A stretch of DNA of 64,000 nt, taken from NCBI RefSeq assembly GCF_003335045.1, contig NZ_QOZG01000001.1, positions 434,001 through 498,000 of the forward strand. Direction: 5' to 3'. This DNA comes from Paramesorhizobium salinisoli (lineage in GTDB: Bacteria > Pseudomonadota > Alphaproteobacteria > Rhizobiales > Rhizobiaceae). The notes under the pieces were generated by a model. That model did not search any database. It was not told the DNA's origin and worked only from the letters and a program-made list of their open reading frames with translations. The position numbers were made by a program, and so were the translations under genes. How positions within the stretch are numbered: position 1 is the stretch's first letter; the number at the start of each line of letters is the position of its first letter. This document shows positions 10,075 to 18,210 of the stretch, piece after piece.

Positions 10075-10103
10075 ATGGCCGGCCCCCTGGGCTGGCCATT
10101 TTT
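10075..10103 (+). terminator. Rho-independent terminator after sciP
   Basis: Nine-base-pair stem (ATGGCCGGC with GCTGGCCAT, one G-U pair), a seven-base loop, and five Ts immediately after, 83 bases past the sciP stop. Confidence 0.75.
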
Positions 10104-10175
10104 GGTTTCCGCGTGACACGAAATTCCGGCTGGCTCATAAGGTAAAGCTCGAAAAGACAGGACGGAGATGCGCCT

Positions 10176-10484
10176 TTGAGCGAAGAACCCAACAATGAAA
10201 TGACAATTCGCGGGGAAGAAACCGGTACGGGCGGGCGGTATGTCGCGGAAGTTGCCGGCCATGCGGCCGAAATGACCTACTCGCGCGTCAACGCCGCCCT
10301 GATCATCATCGATCATACGGACGTGCCTGATGCGTTGCGCGGCAAGGGTGTAGGTCAGGCGCTGGCGTTGCACGCGGTGGAGGATGCACGAAAAAGCGGC
10401 TGGAAAATTCTGCCGCTCTGCCCGTTTATGCGCGCCCAATCGCTGCGCCATTCCGACTGGGGCGATGTGATCCAGCAAAGATAG
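10176..10484 (+). CDS. GCN5-related N-acetyltransferase, small NATD1/YjdJ type
   Basis: 102 residues. The acetyl-CoA loop appears as ALRGKGVGQALALHAVEDAR. The order of elements (MTYSRVNAALIIIDHTDVPD before it, ILPLCPFMRAQ after) is that of the minimal GNAT family with NATD1/YjdJ. A TTG start at 10176 has GGAG about eight bases upstream. The in-frame ATG at 10200 would remove eight residues that lie before the domain. The substrate is unknown. It converges with fliJ. Confidence 0.8.
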   Translation: MSEEPNNEMTIRGEETGTGGRYVAEVAGHAAEMTYSRVNAALIIIDHTDVPDALRGKGVGQALALHAVEDARKSGWKILPLCPFMRAQSLRHSDWGDVIQQR

Positions 10485-10524
10485 GCTCACCTCCCGGACG
10501 AGCCCCATCTATGATCCAGGCTTT

Positions 10525-10911
10525 TTAGCCGATCATCGCGCGCCGGTCGGCTACTGCGCGTTCCTCGGCGTCGCGAGACTTGCCGTCGCGCTCTTCCAGC
10601 GCTTCCGCTTTGGCGAGTTCCGCTTCCGCTTCGGCTAGCGCCGCCTCGGCGGCTTCCTTCTGCGCCATCAGATCGCGGATCGACACGAAAAGATTGTCGC
10701 GGCGCTGGCGCGCAGCCTTGGCAAATGTCGGATAGGCGAAATGCGACAGATCGCTGATCCCTGCCTTCTTCTCCTCCGACTGTATCTGCGCGTCAAGCTC
10801 GCTGGCCATGCGCTCGAATTCGCCCATCATCAGGTCCAGTTGGCCAAGTTGCCGGCGTTTTTCCTTCACCTGGAACAGTTTAAGCCTCATGAGGCTCTCA
10901 CGCGGTTTCAT
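10525..10911 (-). CDS. fliJ: Flagellar export chaperone FliJ-like protein
   Basis: 128 residues from the ATG at 10911 (MKPRESLMRLKLFQVKEKRR). The protein is almost wholly helical and charged, with a long coiled coil rich in Ala and Glu (AAEAALAEAEAELAKAEALE). This fits FliJ, the stalk of the flagellar type III export ATPase. Rhizobial genomes commonly keep fliJ beside ctrA, which supports the name. An upstream in-frame ORF start would add 24 unlikely residues. As with other coiled-coil proteins, similarity alone is a weak basis; synteny raises confidence. Confidence 0.8.
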   Translation of the reverse strand: MKPRESLMRLKLFQVKEKRRQLGQLDLMMGEFERMASELDAQIQSEEKKAGISDLSHFAYPTFAKAARQRRDNLFVSIRDLMAQKEAAEAALAEAEAELAKAEALEERDGKSRDAEERAVADRRAMIG

Positions 10912-11152
10912 ACGCAATACTCCTTGAAAACCAGGAACGAACACCAGGAATCTTGGTTCCAAATGGGAGCGCAATGCGTTCACATTTGGAACCAGCCCAC
11001 CTATCCCGCAACAGAATCACTTCCGAAAACGAAACAGAAAATTAAAGATTTCCCCGTTTGGTAACCTTTTCTTTACGAGCAGCATTAATCATACGCGTTA
11101 GGACTTAAGGCTCGGTAAATCCAATGTGGCTTTCTTGCAACAGGAAAACATT

Positions 11153-11285
11153 GAGTCGAAAGAATCATTTAGGAGAGATTCTTAATGTGGAAAATTCAGG
11201 CTTTCTGCATTGGATTTCACGATTTGAATCAGGGAAATACGGCAAATTTTTAATTAAAATCTAAACCCGCTTGCCAAGCGGAATC
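11153..11285. promoter_or_regulatory. Cluster of five GANTC (CcrM) sites upstream of ctrA
   Basis: GANTC occurs at 11153, 11162, 11177, 11226 and 11281. A four-base-specific site is expected about once per 256 bases in random sequence. Alphaproteobacterial CcrM methylates GANTC and couples ctrA promoter activity to replication. Confidence 0.7.
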
Positions 11286-11293
11286 AGATTTTG

Positions 11294-11301
11294 TTAACCA
11301 T
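11294..11301 (+). promoter_or_regulatory. CtrA half-site TTAACCAT before ctrA
   Basis: An exact TTAACCAT, the 8-mer CtrA half-site known in alphaproteobacteria, lies 90 bases before the ctrA start. It fits autoregulation. Confidence 0.55.
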
Positions 11302-11391
11302 TTGCTGGCAACCTTCATACAAAGGCAACGACTGTTCCGTGTGCTGCTTTGAGGGCCATACCTGTTCGGCGGCGGAAAGGGGATTTGAAAG

Positions 11392-12093
11392 ATGCGCGTT
11401 CTTTTGATTGAAGACGACAGTGCGACTGCACAGAGCATTGAATTGATGCTCAAGTCGGAAAGCTTCAATGTTTATACGACGGACCTCGGTGAAGAGGGCG
11501 TCGATCTCGGCAAATTGTATGATTACGACATCATCCTGCTCGACCTCAACCTTCCGGACATGTCCGGCTATGAGGTCCTGCGCACCTTGCGCCTGTCCAA
11601 GGTCAAGACCCCGATCCTGATCCTTTCCGGCATGGCCGGTATCGAGGATAAGGTTCGCGGCCTCGGCTTCGGCGCGGATGATTACATGACCAAGCCGTTC
11701 CACAAGGACGAGCTCGTCGCTCGCATCCATGCCATCGTTCGCCGTTCCAAGGGCCATGCCCAATCGGTCATCACGACGGGCGATCTTGTCGTCAATCTCG
11801 ACGCCAAGACGGTGGAAGTTGGCGGCACGCGCGTCCATCTGACCGGCAAGGAATACCAGATGCTGGAGTTGCTCTCGCTGCGCAAGGGCACGACGCTGAC
11901 CAAGGAAATGTTCCTCAACCATCTCTATGGCGGGATGGACGAGCCGGAACTCAAGATCATCGACGTGTTCATCTGTAAGCTGCGCAAGAAGCTCGACGCC
12001 GTCTCTGGCAGCCAAAGCTACATCGAAACGGTTTGGGGCCGCGGCTACGTCCTGCGCGAGCCCGAAACGACCGACATGCGCGAAATCGCCTGA
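11392..12093 (+). CDS. ctrA: Cell-cycle master response regulator CtrA
   Basis: An OmpR-type regulator of 233 residues. The receiver domain has the acidic pair EDD at 7-9, the phosphoacceptor Asp51 ([10 protein letters not shown]) and the conserved Lys in DDYMTKPF. The winged-helix DNA-binding domain follows from about residue 125 ([20 protein letters not shown], then [12 protein letters not shown]). CtrA is phosphorylated through the CckA-ChpT relay. It controls division, flagellar and replication-origin genes, and recognises TTAA-N7-TTAA. Its neighbours include its inhibitor (sciP) and its phosphotransferase (chpT). A terminator follows. Confidence 0.98.
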   Translation: MRVLLIEDDSATAQSIELMLKSESFNVYTTDLGEEGVDLGKLYDYDIILLDLNLPDMSGYEVLRTLRLSKVKTPILILSGMAGIEDKVRGLGFGADDYMTKPFHKDELVARIHAIVRRSKGHAQSVITTGDLVVNLDAKTVEVGGTRVHLTGKEYQMLELLSLRKGTTLTKEMFLNHLYGGMDEPELKIIDVFICKLRKKLDAVSGSQSYIETVWGRGYVLREPETTDMREIA

Positions 12094-12114
12094 CCTGATC
12101 CCAGGTTCAGCCTG

Positions 12115-12139
12115 AAAGCCCCGCCATGCGGGGCTTTTT
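12115..12139 (+). terminator. Rho-independent terminator after ctrA
   Basis: A 10-bp perfect stem (AAAGCCCCGC with GCGGGGCTTT), three-base loop CAT and a T-run lie 22 bases after the ctrA stop. Being symmetric (A-run on the other strand), it may also serve the convergent receiver gene. Confidence 0.9.
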
Positions 12140-12155
12140 GCTATCTGCCCTATAT

Positions 12156-12521
12156 TCACGCTGTGCCGATGCTGGCGAATTGCGCCGTCAGGTAGGGTCT
12201 GTCGAAAGGCTTCAGCATATAGCTGAAAGCGCCCGCGCGCTTGGCCCGCATGATCTTCGGCAAATCCACCTCATTGAGGCAGAGCACGATCCTGGCCCGC
12301 TTGCCGCCGGGCATTTCCCTTATCGCACTGATGATTTCGAGCGTCGGCAGATCGGGAAGGTCGCTATCGAGGAGGATGACATCCGGCATCTCGGCCATGC
12401 ATTCCTCGATAGCCTGTGAACCATTCGCGGCATCGGCGACGACCATGACGCCATCCGACAGAATCCGCTTGGCAACTTTTCTGATCACAGATGAATCGTC
12501 AACAATGAGACAGCGCGCCAT
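12156..12521 (-). CDS. Single-domain response regulator next to chpT
   Basis: 121 residues, a stand-alone CheY-like receiver with no output domain. The acidic pair is at residues 8-9 (VDDSSVIRKVA), the phosphoacceptor is Asp52 (VILLDSDLP), and the conserved Lys is at 104 (YMLKPFDRP). It lies downstream of chpT on the same strand with a gap of 93 bases, so it may be co-transcribed. Its sequence is unlike CpdR or DivK as I know them. Its role is open: it could be an alternative ChpT target or a chemotaxis-type protein. It converges on ctrA. Confidence 0.85.
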   Translation of the reverse strand: MARCLIVDDSSVIRKVAKRILSDGVMVVADAANGSQAIEECMAEMPDVILLDSDLPDLPTLEIISAIREMPGGKRARIVLCLNEVDLPKIMRAKRAGAFSYMLKPFDRPYLTAQFASIGTA

Positions 12522-12614
12522 AAGACCTCCCCTGGTGCTCCGTTGAGGAGCCTTTGGGAGGCAATCTAGCCGCCAGCCATGAAAAAACGACCAAGCGATA
12601 CGGTAAAGTTTTAG

Positions 12615-13265
12615 CTATTCCTGGCTTGCGGCTGGTGAGGCTGCGGAAAAGACGATTTCCTCCGCCGTGGCGTGAATGGATATGGTCATTCCCGCTTCCT
12701 GAGCCAGGAGCAGTGTATAATAAGGCTGGACGGAATGGGCATCGACCGGCTCTTCCGGCATTTTCCCGCTGTGCAGCTCCAGGAATTTCGGCGGCACGCG
12801 CAGCATCGGCCCCTTGGCGGTCACGACGAAGCGCGGTTCGGTCTCCGCATTCTCCAGAACCACCGAAAGCGAGCCGCCGCGCGGAATGGCGCCATTGCCG
12901 ATGAGGATCAGGTTGAGCAGCAGCTTGACCTTGTTCTTCGGCAGGAGGACGCGATTGCCGCTCCAGGTGAATTCGGCCTTCTCGCCCTTCATATATTCGT
13001 TCGCGACGTTCTGCGCGTCGCCCGTGTCGATCTGCACCCCGGCCGAACCGGCGGCGCCGAAAGCGATGCGCGCGAACTGAAGCCTTGCCGAAGCGGTACG
13101 CGCGCTCGACTTGATCAGGTTCATCGCGTCTTCGTCTGCCCCGCCTTCTTCCAGAAGCTCGAGGCCGTTATTGATCGCGCCGACCGGCGAGATGATGTCG
13201 TGGCAGATGCGGCTGCACAAAAGAGCGCCGAGATCGACGGCGGAAAGAACGACGGGCAAGGGCAT
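12615..13265 (-). CDS. chpT: Histidine phosphotransferase ChpT
   Basis: 216 residues. From the ATG at 13265 the protein begins MPLPVVLSAVDLGALLCSRI and puts the phospho-accepting histidine at position 22 (CHDIISPVGAINNG), as in Brucella ChpT. GGAG stands eight bases upstream of this ATG. Longer in-frame starts at 13271 and 13286 are less well placed. The protein has a DHp-like helical hairpin followed by a degenerate ATPase-like domain lacking ATP-binding motifs. It passes phosphate from CckA to CtrA and CpdR. Placement between ctrA and eipA is typical of the Brucella group. Confidence 0.95.
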   Translation of the reverse strand: MPLPVVLSAVDLGALLCSRICHDIISPVGAINNGLELLEEGGADEDAMNLIKSSARTASARLQFARIAFGAAGSAGVQIDTGDAQNVANEYMKGEKAEFTWSGNRVLLPKNKVKLLLNLILIGNGAIPRGGSLSVVLENAETEPRFVVTAKGPMLRVPPKFLELHSGKMPEEPVDAHSVQPYYTLLLAQEAGMTISIHATAEEIVFSAASPAASQE

Positions 13266-13600
13266 GGACATATCTCCGGACAGCATGATTGCCTTCAGGC
13301 AATCGGACGGGTCTGAATTCTGGTTTCCAGGCCGAATCGCCCGGCTTTATCGCCTCTCTGGATACACAGGGCTTTTGCCGACGGCAAGGAAGCGCGGTCC
13401 GCCATGGGAAAATTTGACGGCGGCAGATCAACCGTCATGTGCCGAGTCATCGAAATGCCAAGATCCAAACATAATGATTTGGAAAACAATTAGCTCTTTA
13501 ATAACGATGATTCGGGCAAAGCGGACGTGAGATCCGCATGCACGTTCTCTTCAGGGTTCCGGCGTCAGACAGAGAAGCGAGCAGCCAGAAGGAAAATTGA
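13266..13600. promoter_or_regulatory. Divergent promoter region of chpT and eipA
   Basis: A 335-base spacer. It carries two GANTC sites (13444-13448 and 13509-13513) and a weak CtrA-like arrangement TTAG-N7-ATAAC at 13490-13505, about 100 bases before eipA. Brucella eipA is reported to be activated by CtrA, so this is the place to look for the site, but the match here is imperfect. No ORF is supported. Confidence 0.45.
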
Positions 13601-14200
13601 ATGGCCTCTCTATTTCTGTCCCAATCCCAATCGTGGACCCGTCTGCGGTTTGCAGCGACGTTCGTAGCCTTGTTCGTGGCGGCGTTCCTGCTCGTCCCGC
13701 ATCAGGCCCGCGCCAACGAAACCTACACGATGGAGGAGATCGTCGAATCCGGCCATCGCTTCTTCGGCTCGACCTCCGGCGGCATTGCGTCGGTGATCGA
13801 AAAGGTCTTCCAGAGCTACGGGCTGCCCAACGGCTATATATTGGGCGAAGAAGGCTCCGGCGCGTTTATCGGCGGCCTGACCTATGGCGAGGGCACGCTC
13901 TATACCAAGAACGCGGGCGACCATAAGACGTTCTGGCAGGGCCCGTCACTTGGCTGGGATTTCGGCGGCCAGGGCTCCCGCGTCATGATGCTCGTCTATA
14001 ATCTCGACGATATCCAGAGCATGTATGGGCGCTATGCCGGCATATCCGGCTCGGCTTACGTCATTGCCGGAGCCGGATTCAACGTGCTCAAACGCGAGAA
14101 CATCCTGCTCGTTCCGGTGCGCACCGGCGTTGGCGCTCGCCTGGGCGTCAATATCGGCTACCTCAAGCTGACACCGGCACCGACCTGGAATCCGTTTTGA
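13601..14200 (+). CDS. eipA: Periplasmic envelope integrity protein EipA (DUF1134)
   Basis: 199 residues. A Sec signal peptide with a hydrophobic core around residues 18-33 (FAATFVALFVAAFLLV) ends at QARA near residue 38. The mature part is one DUF1134 domain: ETYTMEEIVESGHRFFGSTS, a glycine-rich YILGEEGSGAFIGGLTYGEG segment, and WDFGGQGSRVMML. In Brucella abortus EipA is an eight-stranded beta-barrel in the periplasm, needed for envelope stress resistance and under CtrA control. Length and neighbourhood match. A 12-bp hairpin follows the stop. Confidence 0.93.
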   Translation: MASLFLSQSQSWTRLRFAATFVALFVAAFLLVPHQARANETYTMEEIVESGHRFFGSTSGGIASVIEKVFQSYGLPNGYILGEEGSGAFIGGLTYGEGTLYTKNAGDHKTFWQGPSLGWDFGGQGSRVMMLVYNLDDIQSMYGRYAGISGSAYVIAGAGFNVLKRENILLVPVRTGVGARLGVNIGYLKLTPAPTWNPF

Positions 14201-14206
14201 CGTGAT

Positions 14207-14241
14207 GCACAAGCCTGCTGGATTACGGCGCAGGCTTGTGC
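14207..14241 (+). terminator. Hairpin downstream of eipA
   Basis: A perfect 12-bp stem (GCACAAGCCTGC with GCAGGCTTGTGC) and 11-base loop lie six bases after the eipA stop. There is no U-tract, so termination efficiency is uncertain. Confidence 0.5.
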
Positions 14242-14350
14242 CATTCTACGCATGGAACCTTGATCGGGTGGATCGAGGATAGATCATGCAGCATTTCAGC
14301 GTTATCGGGCGCCTTTTACGCATCCTGTCGGATGCAGGGCGTGGCGAGGC

Positions 14351-15373
14351 GTGCAACAGGTCCTGGTCCCGCAAGTGATCGAGTCTGCCCTTTTCTTCAT
14401 CCTCGGCTTTCTCAGCGCCGTATTTCTCGCCGCGCTGGTCGCGCCATCCATATGGCGGCGCGCCACCATATTGACGCGGCGGCGCGTCGAGACCGAAGTC
14501 CCACTGACGCTCAATGAGATCCAGGCAGACAAGGACAGCTTGCGTGCGCACTATGCGATGGCAGTCCGCAAGCTCGAAATGCGGCTGGCCGAACTCAACG
14601 AGAAACATGCCGAACAAAAGATCGAACTTGGCGCCAATTACGAAAAACTCAAGCGACTCTCAACGCTGGAACACGAGTTGGAGGCGTTGCGTCAGCGCCA
14701 GGCCCAACGCGAGAGCGAGCTTGCATCGACCGCCAACGCGCTTGCTACTGCCGAACAGAGCCTTGGGCAGCACAAGGGCGAACTGGAGATGCTGCAGCTT
14801 CGCCACAGCGAGCTTTCAAGCCTCGCGGATACGCTCCGCATCGAGATTGCCGTGCGCGAAACCGAATTGGGGCGGCTGATGGGAGAACTGGACGACATGC
14901 GGCACGAACGCAAGAAGACCGATGCAACGCAACGCGAATTGTCGACCGAGGCCAAAACGGCCCAGTCAGCGCTCGCAAGCGAGCGCAAGCGCAATGCCGC
15001 ACTGGAAAAGAAGCTGGAACGCCTGCTGACGGATCTCACCGACTTCAGGGAGAAACTTGAGCGGCGCGAAACCGAACTGGCGCGGCTGCGCAGCGGCGAA
15101 GCTGCCCCCGCCGCACAGGACAAGGCAAAGACCAAAGCCAAACAGGTTCAGTCCAGTGAAGCCAAGCCAGAGCAGGCTACGGCGGACGCCGCGTTGCGCG
15201 AGCAGATGCAGGAGCTCACCGCTGAAGTCGTCGCCATGACGGCAGAGCGCGAAGGCCCGCAATCGCCCATTCACAAGGCACTGGAACAGGCGGAAGCGAA
15301 GAAAGGCAGCGCAACGGATAACGCCCAGGAAAGCCTCGCCGATCGCATCCGCAACCTGAAAAAGCCGGAATAG
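14351..15373 (+). CDS. Membrane-anchored coiled-coil protein of unknown function
   Basis: 340 residues from a GTG start at 14351. I found no better start in this frame. Residues 8-33 (QVIESALFFILGFLSAVFLA) form one membrane helix, followed by a basic stretch (IWRRATILTRRR) that should be cytoplasmic. About 200 residues of heptad-rich coiled coil come next (LEHELEALRQRQAQRESELA, then KKLERLLTDLTDFREKLERR). The tail is disordered and ends SLADRIRNLKKPE. The layout resembles single-pass scaffold proteins. I do not recognise the family. It follows eipA with the same orientation. Confidence 0.8.
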   Translation: MQQVLVPQVIESALFFILGFLSAVFLAALVAPSIWRRATILTRRRVETEVPLTLNEIQADKDSLRAHYAMAVRKLEMRLAELNEKHAEQKIELGANYEKLKRLSTLEHELEALRQRQAQRESELASTANALATAEQSLGQHKGELEMLQLRHSELSSLADTLRIEIAVRETELGRLMGELDDMRHERKKTDATQRELSTEAKTAQSALASERKRNAALEKKLERLLTDLTDFREKLERRETELARLRSGEAAPAAQDKAKTKAKQVQSSEAKPEQATADAALREQMQELTAEVVAMTAEREGPQSPIHKALEQAEAKKGSATDNAQESLADRIRNLKKPE

Positions 15374-15666
15374 CGGAATTCGACGTTCCGGAATGGATCA
15401 TCGGATCAAGCCGATGATGACGAAGGGCTAATGATGACGCTCCGGGGGCACGGGCGGGTGGCCATCACTGCGACCAGCACCGCCGCCAATCCCTCCCCGC
15501 GAAGCGGAAAGGGCGGGGACGAAAAATCGCCCGACGGGCGGTCTAGCGGCCGCAGTCAAATACCTGGAGATGACCGCCCGTCTCCCCATCCCAGGTTTAT
15601 GGGGCGCTCTTTCTCAATGGCCAGACGCGGAAAGCGGGCGTGGTAGCCTCCCGCTGCCAGCCAAAA
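15374..15666. other. GC-rich intergenic region
   Basis: 293 bases between two convergent genes. It contains several short inverted GC-rich stretches (around 15490-15515 and 15525-15545) and no credible coding frame. It may be a remnant of an intergenic palindromic repeat of the sort seen at 28.6 kb, but I cannot align it reliably by eye. Confidence 0.35.
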
Positions 15667-16791
15667 CTATCCCTTCTTTCCGTGGAATTCTCGGATGGCC
15701 GCGATCACGGTGTCCTGGTCGGCCTCGCTCAGATAGGGATGCATCGGCAGGCTCAGGATGCGGGTGGGCAGCGCTTCAGACACCGGCAGGCCTCCGGGCG
15801 CTACTGGATAATGCTTGTAGGCCTGCTGCAGATGCAACGGCTTGACGTAATAGATGACCGAGGGAATGCCGGCAGCCTGAAGATGAGCCTTCAAGCCGTC
15901 GCGGTTTTCGCTCTCGATCGAATATTGAGCCCAGGCCGAGCGATATCCTGCCGGCAGGTGCGGCACCTTCACCACATCCTTCAGCCCCTCGGCATAGCGT
16001 TTTGCCACCACCTGCCGCGCTTCCATCTCATCCTCGAGAATGGCAAGCTTCTCGATCAGGATCGCTGCCTGGATTGTGTCGAGGCGGGAATTGAGGCCGA
16101 TGCGCACATTGTCATATTGCGTCTCGCCCTTGCCGTGAAACAGCACCGAGCGCAGCGTCTCAGCCAGTTCGCCGTCATTGGTGAACATCGCGCCGCCATC
16201 GCCATAGCAGCCGAGTGGCTTGGCCGGATAAAAGCTCGTCGAGGCGACATGGCCGAACGCGCCGCACATCACATTGTCGCGCTTGCCGCCAATCGACTGC
16301 GCCGCGTCCTCGATGACAAAAAGCCCCTCGCGCTCGGCCAGCGCCATCATCGCGTTGTATTCGGCGGCAAGGCCGAAAAGGTCGACCGGGATGATCGCCT
16401 TCGGCTGCAGGCGTCCTTCCCTGCGGATTTCGGCAATGGCCGCCTCAAGCTGCGCGACATCCATGTTGTAGCTGACAGGGTCGACATCGACAAAAACCGG
16501 CTCCGCGCCGGCAAGTGCCACCACCTCGGCCGTGGCCGCGAAGGTGAAGCTCGGGCAGAAGACCGCGTCGCCTGGCCCAATGCCGCGCGCCATCAGCGGC
16601 ATCAGCAACGCATCCGTCCCATTGGCGCAGGCGATCACATGCTCGATGCCGACGTAATCGGCGAGCCTCTTCTCGAACTCCGCCACTTCAGGCCCAAGAA
16701 TGTAGCGCCCGTCAGCCACCACCTTGGCGATAGCCGCGTTCAGCCGGTCTCCGATGCGCTCGCGTTGCGCCGCCAGATCGATGAATTGCAT
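15667..16791 (-). CDS. DegT/DnrJ/EryC1/StrS-family sugar aminotransferase
   Basis: A PLP-dependent enzyme of 374 residues. The start is the ATG at 16791 (MQFIDLAAQRERIGDRLNAA), with GGAG six to nine bases upstream. Family motifs are ANGTDALLMPL, FVDVDPVSYNMDVAQLEAA, the VIEDAAQSIGG segment, and the PLP-lysine region TSFYPAKPLGCYGDGG. These enzymes aminate keto nucleotide sugars, as WbpE/WlbC do with UDP-3-keto sugars. The oxidoreductase gene upstream on the same strand (gap about 200 bases) is the natural partner. The product sugar is inference. Confidence 0.9.
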   Translation of the reverse strand: MQFIDLAAQRERIGDRLNAAIAKVVADGRYILGPEVAEFEKRLADYVGIEHVIACANGTDALLMPLMARGIGPGDAVFCPSFTFAATAEVVALAGAEPVFVDVDPVSYNMDVAQLEAAIAEIRREGRLQPKAIIPVDLFGLAAEYNAMMALAEREGLFVIEDAAQSIGGKRDNVMCGAFGHVASTSFYPAKPLGCYGDGGAMFTNDGELAETLRSVLFHGKGETQYDNVRIGLNSRLDTIQAAILIEKLAILEDEMEARQVVAKRYAEGLKDVVKVPHLPAGYRSAWAQYSIESENRDGLKAHLQAAGIPSVIYYVKPLHLQQAYKHYPVAPGGLPVSEALPTRILSLPMHPYLSEADQDTVIAAIREFHGKKG

Positions 16792-16993
16792 GTCTGCTCC
16801 AATGACGATTGATCCGCGGCCGATACCTTGCGCGAATCCGGTTGGGACTGTGTAACGCTTCGTTCCGGCAGCTTCCATCGCGCCGCCGTTCAAAGTTTGA
16901 TCGGCTATGTAACAACGCTTGAGGCTGTTGTCACCGGTTGCTGATCACATCCCCATGTCAGAGATTTTGGCAGATTGCCAGTCGTTAGCCCTG

Positions 16994-17950
16994 TCACTGG
17001 CCATGATTGACGGTGCCGGCGGTCAGGATGCGCAGTACGTTGATCGCTTCCTCGCCGTCGGTACGCGGCTTTGCCCGCGTTTCGATGCAATCGATGAAAT
17101 GCTGGCATTCGCGGGTGAGCGGCATGCCCTCTCCCACCCGGATATAGGTCGGCTCCTCGGCGGTGAACGCCCATTGCCCGTTGTCCTGCCAGACCGCATG
17201 GCGATAGACGGCGAGCTTGCGCTCCCATGGCTCGACATCGTCGAACACGGCCATCGCCTTGGTGCCCACCACCGTCAGACGGCGCTCGCGATAGGGATTA
17301 AGCCGAGAGGCGAAGAGATGACCGCGCAGATTGCCGGGGAATTTCAGATGCAGATGGGCGAAATCGCTCAAATGATCGAGAAGTGCTGCCCCCTCGCCGC
17401 GCACCTCGACGGGTTCGCAGCCGGTCAGCGCCAGAATCATCGAGAGATCATGCGGAGCGAGATCCCACAGCGCATCGTTTTCGGTGTGGAACTTGCCGAG
17501 GCCGAGGCGGTGCGAATGGATATAGCGCACTTCTCCCAGTTCACCCGCCTGCACCAGTTCGAGAAGCTTTTCAAAAGCCGGATGAAACCGCAGCACATGG
17601 CCGACCATGAAGACGCGGCCATTGTCGCGCGCAGCCTTCACCTCTGCCTCGGCATCTGCAACCGTCAGCGCGATCGGCTTTTCGACGAGCACGTCCTTGC
17701 CATTGGTCACCGCGCGGGTCGCATATTCCGCATGGAACTGCGGCGGCAGCGCCAGCACGATGGCGTCCACATCGTCACGGGTGAAGAGATCCTCCACCTC
17801 GATATGCAGCACGCCCTGCTCCGCGGCAAAGCCCGCAGCACGGTCGCTGTTCTGGTCGGAGACGGCGTAAAGCGCGCCGAGACTCTTCAATGTACGAATA
17901 TGGTTGCTGCCCCAATAGCCGCAACCCAATACTGCAATGCGCGGTGCCAT
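16994..17950 (-). CDS. Gfo/Idh/MocA-family oxidoreductase
   Basis: 318 residues from the ATG at 17950, with GGA seven bases upstream. A TTG three codons earlier is less likely. An N-terminal Rossmann fold is visible (IAVLGCGYWGSNHIRTL), and the family's EKPIAL motif carries the catalytic lysine (VLVEKPIALTVADAE). The sequence resembles WlbA/WbpB-type enzymes that oxidise C3 of UDP-GlcNAc uronate. With the following aminotransferase this would give a 3-amino sugar for a surface polysaccharide. No acetyltransferase of the WlbB type lies next to it. The role is inferred from the pair. Confidence 0.87.
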   Translation of the reverse strand: MAPRIAVLGCGYWGSNHIRTLKSLGALYAVSDQNSDRAAGFAAEQGVLHIEVEDLFTRDDVDAIVLALPPQFHAEYATRAVTNGKDVLVEKPIALTVADAEAEVKAARDNGRVFMVGHVLRFHPAFEKLLELVQAGELGEVRYIHSHRLGLGKFHTENDALWDLAPHDLSMILALTGCEPVEVRGEGAALLDHLSDFAHLHLKFPGNLRGHLFASRLNPYRERRLTVVGTKAMAVFDDVEPWERKLAVYRHAVWQDNGQWAFTAEEPTYIRVGEGMPLTRECQHFIDCIETRAKPRTDGEEAINVLRILTAGTVNHGQ

Positions 17951-18126
17951 TAATTCCAAGCCTTTGCGTTCGCCACTCCCTTATCGACGCAAAAGCGGGA
18001 AGACAAGTCTTGGTCGCGATGAAGAACGCTTGACACGGCATTGTTACCCACCTTATACCCGCGCCGTTCCCGCTGAAAAACAGCGCGAAGCTCCGAGGAT
18101 CGGGGCAACACCGATACGGCATCGGG

Positions 18127-18203
18127 GGCGGAGTAGCTCAGTAGGTTAGAGCAGAGGAATCATAATCCTTGTGTCGGGGGTTCGAATCCCTCCTCCGCTA
18201 CCA
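18127..18203 (+). tRNA. tRNA with CAT anticodon, probably elongator tRNA-Met
   Basis: 77 bases including encoded CCA. The acceptor stem is GGCGGAG with CTCCGCT (G-U at the first pair) and discriminator A. The D-arm is GCTC/GAGC. The anticodon stem GAGGA/TCCTT encloses the loop ATCATAA, giving anticodon CAT. The T-arm GGGGG/CCCTC carries TTCGAAT. It lacks initiator hallmarks (three G-C pairs at the anticodon stem base and an unpaired first base). tRNA-Ile2 with lysidine at C34 is the alternative and cannot be excluded by eye. Confidence 0.95.
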
Positions 18204-18210
18204 TCGCTTT

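Larger units (their letters stand above)
10912..11391. promoter_or_regulatory. ctrA regulatory region
   Basis: A 480-base AT-rich spacer between the divergent fliJ and ctrA genes. It contains TTAA motifs at 11105, 11182, 11250 and 11254, a cluster of GANTC sites and a TTAACCAT half-site, listed separately. No ORF of interest. The length suggests several promoters for ctrA, as seen in Caulobacter and Brucella. Confidence 0.7.

Noticed and set aside
11250-11257. TTAATTAA as a CtrA site
   Set aside because: It lacks the seven-base spacing. The nearby TTAA-N7-CTAA (11250-11264) is too imperfect to call.
14236-14617. ORFs between eipA and the coiled-coil gene on both strands
   Set aside because: They overlap the hairpin or the start of the coiled-coil gene and show no conserved wording or ribosome-binding site.
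18127-18203. Duplicate of the tRNA 3' end marking an attachment site
   Set aside because: I looked for a copy of the T-arm/acceptor sequence up to 24 kb and found none by eye. No integrase is present.
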